Shown: positions 25,301 through 33,453 of the stretch, piece after piece | Layout: each line of letters opens with the position of its first letter | Numbering within the stretch: position 1 is the first letter of the stretch | Assembly (NCBI RefSeq): GCF_010093135.1 | Contig: NZ_PDWK01000002.1 | Span: 40,501 to 104,500, forward strand | DNA length: 64,000 nt | Source of the DNA: Pseudoxanthomonas taiwanensis | GTDB taxonomy: Bacteria; Pseudomonadota; Gammaproteobacteria; Xanthomonadales; Xanthomonadaceae | Reading direction: 5' to 3' | Program-made: the position numbers and the translations under genes | Notes under the pieces: generated by a model | Told to the model about the DNA's origin: nothing | Databases searched by the model: none | The model's input: the letters and a program-made list of their open reading frames with translations, nothing else

Positions 25301-28300
25301 CCCCGCTGACCGTGGACCTGGCCGGCATGGAGGCGGTGGCCGAGCGCATCGCCGCGGGCGAGGAGGCCTTCTACGTGGCGCCGACCGCCGCCGTGGTGGC
25401 CACCGACACCGTCACCCCCGTGCCTGCCGCCGGACCCCGCGCCGAGGAGGAGGAAGGCACACCGGCCTCGGTGGACAGCGTGCTGCGCGAGATCCTCGAG
25501 GCCGAGGTCGCCCAGCACCTGGAGACCGTGGATGCCTGGCTGGCGTGCGCGCGCCCGGTGCCGCAGCCGGTGACCGAGGCGCTGCTGCGCGCCATCCACA
25601 CCATGAACGGCGCGTTCGCGATGACCGACGTGCCGGAGATCACCGCCGTCACCGACGCGGCCGAGAGCTTCGTCAAGCGCTCGCTGGCCGCCGGCCGCGT
25701 GCCCGGGGCCGAGGGCGTGGACGCCATCGCCGCCGCCGCCGAGGCCATCCGCGGCTGCGTGCGCGCGCTGCAGGCCGAATCGCCGCGCATCCCGCGCCAG
25801 GCCGCGCTGGCCGCGCGCCTGGGGGCGCTGGCCGCGGCCCTGCCCGAGGCGCGCTGGCCGCAGCCGGCCCCGGACGAGCTGGACGAACTGGAGCCGCCGC
25901 TGCAGGTCCCGCCGGCCGGTTCCGCCGAACTCACCGGCGCAGAGGACCTGAGCGCCTACCTGGCGCCGGAGTTCGCCGTGGAAGAGCCCGTGCAGGGCGC
26001 CGCCACGGACGAGCCGGAAGCCGCGGCCGGAGTCTCCGCCGCCGTGCCGGAGGCCCCGCCGGAGCCGGCGGCCGCGACGCCCGCTCCGTCCGAGGCCGCC
26101 ACGGCCGGCGTGGAGATGCCGGCCGCGGACACCCTCGAAGCGCCGGCCGCCGAAGAACCCGCCATCCAGGTTGCCGCCCCCGCCGATGTGGACGCGCACG
26201 CGGATGTCCCCGCTGCCGCGCAGGAGGAGGCGGCTGCCGCGGAGACCGCGGTGCAGACCGAGGAATCCGCCGCCGCTGGCGCCACGGACCAGGCCGGTCC
26301 GGCCGCCGGAGTGGCGGCCGAAGGCTTGGACGTGACGCCCGTGGAGGAGGCCGTCGCACCGGCCGCGGAGGCTCCCGCCGGATCCCCCGACTCCGCCATC
26401 GGCGTGGCCGGGGCCGCCGGAGCGGAAGCGGTTGCCCGGGAGGAGGCCGGCGTGCCGGCCACGATGGCGGAGGACCATGTCCCGGCGCAGGAACCGGCCC
26501 CGCTGGAGCCGGCTGCCGTGGCCCCGTCCGCGTCTGCCCCGTCCGTGCCCGCCGCGGCGGAAGCGGAAGCGCCCGTGGAGGCCGGGGAGGCCATGCTCGA
26601 TTTCAGCGAGCTGGACCGCGACCTGGTCGACATCTTCGTCGAGGAGGGCGCGGACCTGCTCGACCACGTCGACCGCCTGCTGCAGGACCTGCGCGAGGAT
26701 CCGGCCTCGCGCGAGACCATCGTCGGCCTGCAGCGCGACCTGCACACGCTCAAGGGCGGTGCGCGCATGGCCGGCATCACCACCATCGGCAACCTCGGCC
26801 ACGTGATCGAGTCGCTGCTGGAAGGCGCGGCCGAGCAGCGCCTGGAGCTGGGCCGCGCCGACGTGGAGCTGCTCGAGCGCGGTTTCGACACCCTGCACCG
26901 TCTGCTGGTGCAGACCCGCGCGCACCGCGTGACCCGCATGCCGCAGGCGCTGATCGACGAGTTCGAGGCGCGCATCCGCGGCGAGGCCTATGTGCCGGCG
27001 GCCGCGCAGCGCTCGGCCGAGGCCGACTATGTCTCCCAGCTGACCAGCGCCGCCGCGCCCGCGGCGGAGGAACCGGCCGCCGCCGCGCCCGCGGAGCCGG
27101 TCCCGGCGCCGCAGCCGGCCCCGGCACAGCCGGCTGTGCCCGCGCCGCAGACCGCCTGGGTCGCCACCACGCCGCTGTCGGCGCCGATCGAGGAAGCACC
27201 CGCGCCGGCCGCCGAGGACGGCGTGGCGCGGCCGCCGCAGGAGCAGGTGCGCGTGCGCGCCGACCTGCTCGACAACCTGGTGAACTTCGCCGGCGAGGTG
27301 GCGATCTACCGCTCGCGCCTGGAGCAGCAGATGGGCGCGTTCCGCGCCGCCCTGGCCGAGCTGGAACGCACCAACACCCGCCTGCGCGACCAGCTGCGCC
27401 GCCTGGACCTGGAGACCGAGGCGCAGATCGTGGCGCGCTACCAGCGCGAGCAGGACAGCGCCGACCCGACCTTCGACCCGCTGGAGCTGGACCGCTTCTC
27501 CACGCTGCAGCAGCTCAGCCGCGCGCTGAACGAGTCGGCGGCCGACCTGTCCGGCCTGCAGGGCGTGCTCGACGAGCTGGCGCGCCAGTACGACGCCCTG
27601 CTGCAGCAGCAGTCGCGCGTGAGCGCGGAGCTGCAGGACGGCCTGATGAGCGCGCGCATGGTGCCGTTCGACAGCATCGTGCCGCGCCTGCGCCGCGTGG
27701 TGCGGCAGTCGGCGCACGACACCGGCAAGCAGGTGCAGCTGCGCCTGGACGGTACCCACGGCGAGCTGGACCGCAACGTGCTCGACCGCATGGTCGCGCC
27801 GCTGGAGCACATGCTGCGAAACGCGGTTGCCCATGGTCTGGAGCGCCCGGACGAGCGCCGCGCCGCCGGCAAGGCGGAGGAAGGCACCATCACCATCGCC
27901 CTGCGCCGCGAGGGTTCGGAAATCGTGCTGCAGGTGGGCGACGACGGCCGCGGCCTGGACCGCGCCGCGATCCGCCGCCGCGCCGAGCAGCGCGGCCTGG
28001 TCAAGCCCGACGCCGTGCTTACCGACGCCGAGCTGGATTCGCTGATCTTCGAGTCCGGCTTCACCACCTCCGAGCAGGTCAGCCAGCTGGCCGGCCGCGG
28101 CGTGGGCATGGACGTGGTGCGCAACGAGGTGCGCCAGCTCGGCGGCACCGTGGAGATCGACTCGGTGGCCGGCCGTGGCACCGTGTTCACCCTGCGCCTG
28201 CCGCAGACCCTGGCGGTGACCCAGGCGGTGTTCGTGCAGATCGGCGAGACCACCTACGCGGTGCCGGTGGCCTCGGTCAGCGGCATCGGCCGCATCTCGC

Positions 28301-29046
28301 GCGAGCGCTTCGAGGCGGGCGTGGGCGGTTACCGCTACGCCGGCGAGGAATACACGCTCTATGACCTGGGCCTGCTGGTCGGCCAGGGCCCGGCCAAGGC
28401 CGAGGGCCAGGCGCAGGTGCCGCTGCTGCTGGTGCGCGCCGGCGACCTGCGCGCGGCCGTGGCCATCGACCAGGTGATCGGCAACCGCGAGATCGTGGTC
28501 AAGCCGGTGGGCCTGCAGATCGCCTCGATCCCGGGCATCTACGGCGCCACCATCACCGGCGACGGCCGCGTGGTGGTGATCCTGGACGTGGCCCCGCTGG
28601 TGCGCCGCCACCTGGCGCAGCCGGAGCGCCCGGCCGCCGCGGTCCCGCCGCAGCAGCAGCGCTACGCGCCGCTGGTGATGGTGGTGGACGACTCGCTGAC
28701 CATGCGCAAGGTCACCGGCCGCGTGCTGGAGCGCCACAACTTCGAGGTGGTGACCGCGCGCGACGGCGTCGAGGCGCTGGAGCGGCTGGAGGAGCGCGTC
28801 CCCGACCTGATGCTGCTGGACATCGAGATGCCGCGCATGGACGGCTACGAGCTGGCCACGGCCATGCGCGCCGACCCGCGCTTCCGCGAGGTGCCGATCA
28901 TCATGATCACCTCGCGTACCGGCGACAAACACCGCCAGCGCGCCTTCGAGATCGGCGTGCAGCGCTATCTGGGCAAGCCCTACCAGGAGCTGGACCTGAT
29001 GCGCAACGTCTACGACCTGCTGGGTATTGCCCGTGTCCGAGAGTGA
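22345..29046 (+). CDS. chpA: Hybrid chemosensory histidine kinase ChpA/PilL
   Basis: Giant CheA-like kinase (2233 residues) of the type IV pilus chemosensory system. Visible parts, in order: an N-terminal degenerate Hpt-like helix bundle (His52 in YLHQVQGTL), a second FimL-like region (residues 430-560), an Ala/Pro/Glu-rich linker (about 566-872) and Hpt with VFHTLKGSG (His925). Next come a degenerate Hpt with IHTMNG (His1085), a second Ala-rich linker (about 1206-1416) and Hpt with LHTLKGG (His1467). The C-terminal part holds the dimerisation region, HATPase (HMLRNAVAHG near 1822, DDGRGLD, GRGVGMD), a CheW domain and a receiver (Asp2159 in LLLDIEMPRMDG). GGGGAGC lies before the ATG. The next gene overlaps its stop. 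Confidence 0.95.
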   Translation: MSALRDAMSHAVLGWVKPELDETLRQARGEIEAFVENPADTSRMRFCAGYLHQVQGTLRMVELYAPAMVAEEMELLAQALQHGEAADRDEACATLMRGTVLLPDYLERLQNGHRDIPIVLLPLLNEIRAARGEPGLSESVLFAPDLTGPLPDSVPATSALPSTQRLDQAVRARERFEQALAAWPEDGAPADAAALAEGAAAMLENTAHEATRRMLWVLASAAEALRDGALQPGPALHGAFAGIARAVALAQEDDTLPAESRGVVSQEPTRQLLFLVAQARVPHPALDALRQAFDLDAHMPSEAELDHARGSLAGRNRELLNTVGSAVKEELLRVKDALDLHLRTGGDPAALQPQAADLARVADTLGMLGLGVARDVVLQQRAALEAIARGEAPATEGALLDIAGALLYVDASLDEQVARLGAPAEDAAEDAAVAETRRTVEVLAHEAIANFAAAREHFVAFIETNWDHGRLAEVPRLLEEVAGALRILELDQPADYLEGVRRYVAEELIARRRVPSSRQLDTLADAMASLEYYLEALRDRRPNRDEILEIARSSLENLHYWPLPPQHEAQAGPAAAPPPAVEAAPAAEVPPAAPAKAAPPVPEGLAWEVAELERPSIPTLDDAALGGTLEVAAIGAPEPEPLAIPPLEVELPPLETEPVQAPSTVEYNLGFDPVAAEYDATAPEPAAAAAGPAAPDVPATQTDAAAADAGIGPVQAGGRDVAATGVPGEAAPPAAAPAGAVPPPAGDGLSGQWLDLTLKVIPTIVRPGEAPAGADAAAGGDAIPAADAGPADAGGTLPEPEPVAADGLAVDPAGDGDADASALLAEISAAAAELPVGGPAPAVSDGAAAPAAPAAPAAPAAPAASDAAAAMHGGFEHSDEIDSDIREVFLEEFEEERANLARLVPYWLAAQDDLERLRAVRRVFHTLKGSGRLVGARALGEFSWKIESMLNRVLDGTRPPSAAVAAMVQQACEVLPLLDAALRGQAPLTVDLAGMEAVAERIAAGEEAFYVAPTAAVVATDTVTPVPAAGPRAEEEEGTPASVDSVLREILEAEVAQHLETVDAWLACARPVPQPVTEALLRAIHTMNGAFAMTDVPEITAVTDAAESFVKRSLAAGRVPGAEGVDAIAAAAEAIRGCVRALQAESPRIPRQAALAARLGALAAALPEARWPQPAPDELDELEPPLQVPPAGSAELTGAEDLSAYLAPEFAVEEPVQGAATDEPEAAAGVSAAVPEAPPEPAAATPAPSEAATAGVEMPAADTLEAPAAEEPAIQVAAPADVDAHADVPAAAQEEAAAAETAVQTEESAAAGATDQAGPAAGVAAEGLDVTPVEEAVAPAAEAPAGSPDSAIGVAGAAGAEAVAREEAGVPATMAEDHVPAQEPAPLEPAAVAPSASAPSVPAAAEAEAPVEAGEAMLDFSELDRDLVDIFVEEGADLLDHVDRLLQDLREDPASRETIVGLQRDLHTLKGGARMAGITTIGNLGHVIESLLEGAAEQRLELGRADVELLERGFDTLHRLLVQTRAHRVTRMPQALIDEFEARIRGEAYVPAAAQRSAEADYVSQLTSAAAPAAEEPAAAAPAEPVPAPQPAPAQPAVPAPQTAWVATTPLSAPIEEAPAPAAEDGVARPPQEQVRVRADLLDNLVNFAGEVAIYRSRLEQQMGAFRAALAELERTNTRLRDQLRRLDLETEAQIVARYQREQDSADPTFDPLELDRFSTLQQLSRALNESAADLSGLQGVLDELARQYDALLQQQSRVSAELQDGLMSARMVPFDSIVPRLRRVVRQSAHDTGKQVQLRLDGTHGELDRNVLDRMVAPLEHMLRNAVAHGLERPDERRAAGKAEEGTITIALRREGSEIVLQVGDDGRGLDRAAIRRRAEQRGLVKPDAVLTDAELDSLIFESGFTTSEQVSQLAGRGVGMDVVRNEVRQLGGTVEIDSVAGRGTVFTLRLPQTLAVTQAVFVQIGETTYAVPVASVSGIGRISRERFEAGVGGYRYAGEEYTLYDLGLLVGQGPAKAEGQAQVPLLLVRAGDLRAAVAIDQVIGNREIVVKPVGLQIASIPGIYGATITGDGRVVVILDVAPLVRRHLAQPERPAAAVPPQQQRYAPLVMVVDDSLTMRKVTGRVLERHNFEVVTARDGVEALERLEERVPDLMLLDIEMPRMDGYELATAMRADPRFREVPIIMITSRTGDKHRQRAFEIGVQRYLGKPYQELDLMRNVYDLLGIARVRE

Positions 29047-30202
29047 GACCCCCAAGCCGGTGGCCCTGCTGGCCCGTCCCGGCCAGGCGCGCGAGCGCCT
29101 GCGCCAGGCGCTGGAGGCGGCCGGCGCCCGCATCGTGCTGGAAGAGGACCCCTGCGCGCTGGACCCGGCCGCGCTGCAGGCCGCCGCGCCGCAGGCGGTG
29201 CTGGTGGCCCTGGAGCCGGCGGTGGAGGACGCGCTGGAGAAGCTGGACCCGGTGCTGCAGGCGCCGGGCGTGCTGGCCATCTTCGACGAGGCCGACCTGG
29301 CCGCGCGCCGCGAGGGCTGGGAGGCGCAGCGCTGGATCCGCCACCTGGCGGCCAAGCTCAACGGCCACGACGACGTGCTGCCGCCCGGCCACGAGGCCGA
29401 CCTGGTGCTGGACGTGCGGCCGCCGCCACTGCTGCGTGACGAGCCGGTGGTGGACGCGGCGCCGTTCGCGCCGCACCTGGCCGAGGCTGCCCTGCACGCC
29501 GGGCGCCTGCCGTCGGACACCCTGCCGGGCAGGCGCCAGGACGAAGGCCTGCCGCCGCCGTCGGAATGGTCCCTGGTCGATCCGGTCGAGGCGTCCGGCG
29601 GCCCGCGCAGCGTGGCTCCGCCGCCGCTGCCGGACTTCTCGCACCTGGAGCTGGTGCCGGTGGAGGAACCGGGCGCCAGCGTGGCCGGTGCGGTGCTGGT
29701 GATCGCCGGCATCGGCGGCCCGGACGCGCTGCGCAAGCTGCTGGCCGAGATGACGCCGGGATTCAGACGGCCGGTGCTGGTGCAGCTGCGCCTGGACGGC
29801 GGCCGCTACGACAACCTGGTCAAGCAGATGGCGCGCGTCTCGGTGCTGCCGGTGGCCATGGCCATGCCCGGCGACGCCGTGGCGGCCGGCACGGTGTACG
29901 TGCTGCCCGACGGCGTGGGCCTGGAGATGCGCGGGGGCGTGCTGCGCTTCGCCGACGTGGACGCGGCCCACGAGCCGCTGGCGGTGCTGCCGCCGGCCGA
30001 GAGCGCGGTGGTGGTGCTCAGCGGCGCCCTGCCGGCGCGGATGGATGCGGCGCTGGCGCTGGCCATGCGCGGCGGCCTGGCCCTGGGCCAGGCGCTGGAG
30101 GGTTGCTACGACGCCAACGCGGTCAAGCTGCTGGCCGCCGGCGGCGGCGAGCTGGGCACGCCGGCGGAGCTGGCCACGCGCCTGGCCGAGCGCTGGGGCT
30201 GA
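29033..30202 (+). CDS. ChpB-like CheB-type methylesterase homologue, apparently catalytically dead
   Basis: Occupies the position of chpB, directly after and overlapping chpA. The 389 residues have an N-terminal degenerate receiver-like half (ALLARPGQARERLRQALEAA) and a C-terminal CheB_methylesterase-like half from about residue 220. The CheB nucleophile motif GASTGGPEAL reads VIAGIGGPDAL here (Gly226 in place of Ser). The QH of the catalytic His reads QL (Leu252), and the GMGxDG Asp motif is not recognisable in LSGALPARMDAAL. The enzyme triad is thus gone although the fold seems kept. GTG 29033 is chosen; TTG 29027 is an alternative. It probably has a structural or adaptor role. Confidence 0.75.
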   Translation: MSESETPKPVALLARPGQARERLRQALEAAGARIVLEEDPCALDPAALQAAAPQAVLVALEPAVEDALEKLDPVLQAPGVLAIFDEADLAARREGWEAQRWIRHLAAKLNGHDDVLPPGHEADLVLDVRPPPLLRDEPVVDAAPFAPHLAEAALHAGRLPSDTLPGRRQDEGLPPPSEWSLVDPVEASGGPRSVAPPPLPDFSHLELVPVEEPGASVAGAVLVIAGIGGPDALRKLLAEMTPGFRRPVLVQLRLDGGRYDNLVKQMARVSVLPVAMAMPGDAVAAGTVYVLPDGVGLEMRGGVLRFADVDAAHEPLAVLPPAESAVVVLSGALPARMDAALALAMRGGLALGQALEGCYDANAVKLLAAGGGELGTPAELATRLAERWG

Positions 30203-30224
30203 GCGGACGGAGCAGGAATACGGC

Positions 30225-30701
30225 ATGGCATACAAGAGCGACGAGATCCGCGGCGTCATGATCCCGGTGGGGACCGAGCGCCTGCTGCTGCCCAACGCCA
30301 CCGTCGCCGAGGTGCTGGCGCGGGTGGAGGTGGAGCCGGTGGCCGGGGCGCCGGAGTGGCTGGCCGGGCGCATCGCCTGGCACGGCTGGCAGGTGCCGAT
30401 GATCGTGTTCTCGCGCCTGGCCGGGCTGGGCGAGGACCCGGGCGCGGGCCTGCGCCGCCGCGCGGTGGTGCTCAAGGCCCTGGGTGGCGATCCGGAACTG
30501 CCGTACTTCGCCCTGGAGACGGCGGCCCTGCCGCAGCTGGTGGCGGTGCCGCGCGACAGCCTGCTGGCCGACGCGAGCGAGGAGGACCTGCCGCGCGGCG
30601 TGCAGATGCGCGTGCTGCTGGGCGAGCAGGGCGCGCTGCTGCCGGATCTGGAAGGCGTGGAGAAGATGATCGGCCAGGCACTGGCGGCCGTGGCCGCCTG
30701 A
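30225..30701 (+). CDS. chpC: CheW-like adaptor ChpC
   Basis: Second CheW-type adaptor of the pilus chemosensory system, 158 residues. It shows RGVMIPVGTERLLLPNATVAEVL, WLAGRIAWHGWQVPMIVFSRL (the xxxRGxxxPV core in divergent form) and a C-terminal MRVLLGEQGALLPDLEGVE. In P. aeruginosa ChpC links other receptors to ChpA. It follows the ChpB-like gene after 22 bp and ends the operon; chpD and chpE are absent. The next gene (rsmE) converges with only 15 bp between the stops. Confidence 0.85.
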   Translation: MAYKSDEIRGVMIPVGTERLLLPNATVAEVLARVEVEPVAGAPEWLAGRIAWHGWQVPMIVFSRLAGLGEDPGAGLRRRAVVLKALGGDPELPYFALETAALPQLVAVPRDSLLADASEEDLPRGVQMRVLLGEQGALLPDLEGVEKMIGQALAAVAA

Positions 30702-30716
30702 CGCCGGCCCGGCGGT

Positions 30717-31448
30717 TCACAGGTCGCCGAACCGGGCCTGCAGCGCGGCGATCGCCGCCAGCCCCGCCGTTTCCGTGCGCAGGATGCGCGGCCCCAGGCG
30801 CAGGCCGATGAAGCCGGCCGCCTGCAGCACGCCCAGGTCGCGCGGCGACCAGCCGCCCTCCGGGCCGATGGCGATGCACAGCCGCGTCCCGGCTTCCGGC
30901 AGCGACTGCAGGCGGGGCCCGCCCTGCGGGTCCAGCACCCGGCGCAGGCCGCCTTCGGGCAGGGCCGCCGCGGCGTCGGCCAGCCCGGCCGGTGCCGCCA
31001 GCGTGGGCACGCGCGCGCGGCCGCACTGCTCGCAGGCCGATTCCAGCACGCTGCGCCAGTGCTCCAGGCGCTTCTCCGCGCGCTGCGCGTCCAGGCGCAC
31101 CTCGGTGCGCTCGGCATGCACCGGCACCACCGCGGCCACGCCCAGCTCGGTGGCCTTCTGCAGGATCAGGTCCATCTTCTCGCCGCGGGCGATGCCCTGC
31201 AGCAGGATGACGTGCAGCGGCGATTCGTTGGCCACCGGCGTGGCTTCCAGCACCCGCGCGCGCACCTCGCGCTTGCCCACCGCGGCCAGCCGCGCGGCGT
31301 AGTCGTGGCCGTCGCCGTTGAACAGCACGCAGGGCGCGCCCTCGCGCAGGCGCAGCACGCGGGTCAGGTGGGCGGCGGCGCGTTCGGGCAGGACGACCTC
31401 GCCGCCGGGCTGCAGCGGCAGGTCCACGTGGCAGCGGGTCAGGCGCAT
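30717..31448 (-). CDS. rsmE: 16S rRNA (m3U1498) methyltransferase RsmE
   Basis: SPOUT-class SAM-dependent methyltransferase modifying U1498 of 16S rRNA. The 243 residues have an N-terminal PUA-like domain (HLTRVLRLREGAPCVLFNGDGHDY) and the knotted SPOUT domain with VILLQGIARGEKMDLILQKATELG, ESACEQCGR and IGPEGGWSPRDLGVLQAAGF followed by LGPRILRTETAGLAAIAAL (SAM-binding knot). All family motifs are intact. The start overlaps the end of bioA by 10 bp (31439-31448), so the two minus-strand genes are translationally linked. Confidence 0.96.
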   Translation of the reverse strand: MRLTRCHVDLPLQPGGEVVLPERAAAHLTRVLRLREGAPCVLFNGDGHDYAARLAAVGKREVRARVLEATPVANESPLHVILLQGIARGEKMDLILQKATELGVAAVVPVHAERTEVRLDAQRAEKRLEHWRSVLESACEQCGRARVPTLAAPAGLADAAAALPEGGLRRVLDPQGGPRLQSLPEAGTRLCIAIGPEGGWSPRDLGVLQAAGFIGLRLGPRILRTETAGLAAIAALQARFGDL

Positions 31449-32833
31449 GAGGTGGACTCGGAGATGGCGGTGGCGGTGGCCTCGGCCAGCAGCTGCAGCT
31501 GGGCCTCGTCCACGCAGTAGGGTGGCATCCAGTAGAGCACGTCGCCCAGCGGGCGCAGCAGCACGCCGCGCTCCAGCGCGGCGCGGTAGGCGCGCAGGCC
31601 GATGCGCAGGGCCGGGTCGAACGGGGTGGAACGGTCGCCGTCGCGGGTCAGCTCGAAGGCCACCACCATGCCGGCCTGGCGCACGTCGGCCACGTGCCGG
31701 CTGCCGGCGCCGACCTGCGCGGCCAGCGTGGCCATGCGTGCGGCGGTGGCGCGGTTGCGCTCCAGCACCGCGTCGGTCCCGAAGATGTCCAGCGAGGCCA
31801 GCGCCGCGGCGCAGGCCAGCGGGTTGCCGGTGTAGCTGTGCGAGTGCAGGAAGGCGCGCTCGCGCGAGTCGTCCAGGAAGCCGTCGTACAGCTCCTGGGT
31901 GGCCAGCACCGCGGCCAGCGGCAGGAAGCCTCCGGTCAGGCCCTTGGACAGGCACAGCAGGTCCGGCATCACCCCGGCCTGCTCGCAGGCGAACATGGTG
32001 CCGGTGCGGCCGAAGCCGGTGGCGATCTCGTCGGCGATCATGAACGCGCCGTGGGCGTCGCACAGCTCGCGCACCCGGCGCACGTAGGAGGCGTCGTGCA
32101 TGCGCATGCCGCCGGCGCACTGCAGGCGCGGCTCCAGGATCACCGCGCAGATCTCGCCCGGGTGGCGGTCGAACAGGTCGGCCAGGCGATCGGCGGCGTA
32201 GGCGGCGCGCTGCACCGGGGTTTCCCCGGGGGCGGCCAGCCAGGCGTCCGGGGAGGGCGCGAACAGGGCCTCGGCCAGCAGCGGCGCGTACACCCGCCGG
32301 TACAGCGGGATGTCGCCCACCGCCAGCGCGCCCAGGGTCTCGCCGTGGTAGCCGTTCTCCAGGGCCACGAACCTGGTGCGCTGCTCCTCGCCGCGGTTGC
32401 GGAACCAGTGGAAGGCCATCTTCAGCGCCACTTCCACCCCGGCCGAGCCGTTGTCGGCGTAGAACACCTTGGCCAGCGGCGGGCGCCCGGGCTGGCGCGG
32501 GGCGATGGCCAGCAGGCGCTCGGCCAGCTCCACCGCCGGGGCGTGCGAGAACCCGGCCAGGATCACCTGCTCCAGGGTGCGGGCCTGGCGCGCCACCGCC
32601 TCGGCGATGCGCGGCTCGGCGTGGCCGTGCAGGTTGGTCCACCAGCTGCTGACCGCGTCCAGGTAGCGGCGGCCGTCGCGGCCGACCAGCCAGGCGCCCT
32701 CGCCGCGCTCGACCGGCACCAGCGGCAGCAGGTCCGGGTGCTCGCGCATCTGCGTGCACGGGTGCCAGAGCACGGCCAGGTCGCGCGCGCGCCATGCTTC
32801 CGCGGTTCCCGCGGGCGGAGGGTCTGCTAGCAT
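31439..32833 (-). CDS. bioA: Adenosylmethionine-8-amino-7-oxononanoate aminotransferase
   Basis: PLP enzyme of biotin synthesis that uses SAM as amino donor to make 7,8-diaminopelargonate. Motifs: [11 protein letters not shown] (substrate region), [60 protein letters not shown] (PLP Asp), [15 protein letters not shown] (PLP-lysine) and [15 protein letters not shown]. The 464 residues from ATG 32833 match the family; an in-frame ATG at 32860 would add nine residues. The divergent nudE leader begins 10 bp away, so the two promoters overlap the start codons. Other bio genes are not in the window. Confidence 0.96.
   Translation of the reverse strand: MLADPPPAGTAEAWRARDLAVLWHPCTQMREHPDLLPLVPVERGEGAWLVGRDGRRYLDAVSSWWTNLHGHAEPRIAEAVARQARTLEQVILAGFSHAPAVELAERLLAIAPRQPGRPPLAKVFYADNGSAGVEVALKMAFHWFRNRGEEQRTRFVALENGYHGETLGALAVGDIPLYRRVYAPLLAEALFAPSPDAWLAAPGETPVQRAAYAADRLADLFDRHPGEICAVILEPRLQCAGGMRMHDASYVRRVRELCDAHGAFMIADEIATGFGRTGTMFACEQAGVMPDLLCLSKGLTGGFLPLAAVLATQELYDGFLDDSRERAFLHSHSYTGNPLACAAALASLDIFGTDAVLERNRATAARMATLAAQVGAGSRHVADVRQAGMVVAFELTRDGDRSTPFDPALRIGLRAYRAALERGVLLRPLGDVLYWMPPYCVDEAQLQLLAEATATAISESTSCA
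32828..32833 (+). promoter_or_regulatory. -10 element TAGCAT upstream of the nudE leader
   Basis: TAGCAT overlaps the bioA start codon on the other strand and ends 9 nt before ATG 32843. Transcription from it would give an almost leaderless upstream ORF followed by nudE. Confidence 0.35.
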
Positions 32834-32842
32834 TCGGGGTTC

Positions 32843-32911
32843 ATGGACACGTCCACCCATCCGCTCATCATATCGGCCGCCGCCCGGCGACGCCGCAGGG
32901 GTATGCGGTGA
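32843..32911 (+). CDS. Possible 22-codon leader ORF overlapping the nudE start
   Basis: ATG 32843 opens a short frame, MDTSTHPLIISAAARRRRRG plus Met-Arg, that stops at TGA 32909-32911. That stop lies inside GTGA, which also contains the nudE GTG start. The 4-nt overlap is the standard arrangement for translational coupling. The peptide is Arg-rich (five consecutive Arg) and too short for the usual gene finders. It may regulate nudE, or be chance in GC-rich DNA. Confidence 0.3.
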   Translation: MDTSTHPLIISAAARRRRRGMR

Positions 32912-33453
32912 GCCGGCGCCTTCCCACGATCCACGGGGTCGAATCGGTCGAGGCCGGGCCGTTCCGGCTCGAGCGCCTGGATCTGGAGTTCTCCAACGGC
33001 GAACGCCGCCGCTTCGAACGCACCGTCAGCCACGGCCACGGCGCGGTGGTGGTGGTGCCGATGCTCGACGACGACACCGTGCTGCTGGTGCGCGAGTACG
33101 CCGCCGGCATGCACCGCTACGAGTTGGGCCTGGTGAAGGGCCGGATCGACGCCGGCGAGACCCCGGAGCAGGCGGCCGACCGCGAGCTGAAGGAGGAGGC
33201 CGGCTACGGCGCCCGGCGCCTGGACGTGCTGCGCGCGCTGACCCTGGCACCCACCTACATGAGCCACGTGTCCTGGCTGGTGGTCGCGCGCGACCTGTAT
33301 CCCGAGCGTCTCCCCGGCGACGAGCCGGAGGAGCTGGAAGTCGTTCCCTGGAAACTTCAGGACCTGGACAAGCTGATGTTGCGAGAGGATTTCTCCGAAG
33401 GACGTTCCCTGGCGGCGCTGTTCATCGCCCGCGAATGGCTGGGGCGCCGCTGA
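32908..33453 (+). CDS. nudE: ADP compounds hydrolase NudE
   Basis: Nudix hydrolase that cleaves ADP-ribose, Ap3A and NADH. The 181 residues match E. coli NudE along the length: ESVEAGPFRLERLDLEFSNG, LVREYAAGMHRYELG, GRIDAGETPEQAADRELKEE (part of the Nudix box, with the REL-EE catalytic core), LTLAPTYMSH, LYPERLPGDEPEEL and a C-terminal SLAALFIAREWL. The start is GTG 32908 with GCAGGGG 7 nt upstream; earlier in-frame starts have no support. It overlaps cysQ by TGATG. A nudE-cysQ pair occurs in other gammaproteobacteria and joins two nucleotide-housecleaning enzymes. Confidence 0.93.
   Translation: MSRRLPTIHGVESVEAGPFRLERLDLEFSNGERRRFERTVSHGHGAVVVVPMLDDDTVLLVREYAAGMHRYELGLVKGRIDAGETPEQAADRELKEEAGYGARRLDVLRALTLAPTYMSHVSWLVVARDLYPERLPGDEPEELEVVPWKLQDLDKLMLREDFSEGRSLAALFIAREWLGRR

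Noticed and set aside
22267..29736. A 2489-codon open frame on the minus strand opposite chpA.
   Set aside because: It is the complement of a strongly GC3-biased gene, with no recognisable domain and a His/Gly/Arg-rich composition. chpA on the plus strand has clear domains throughout.
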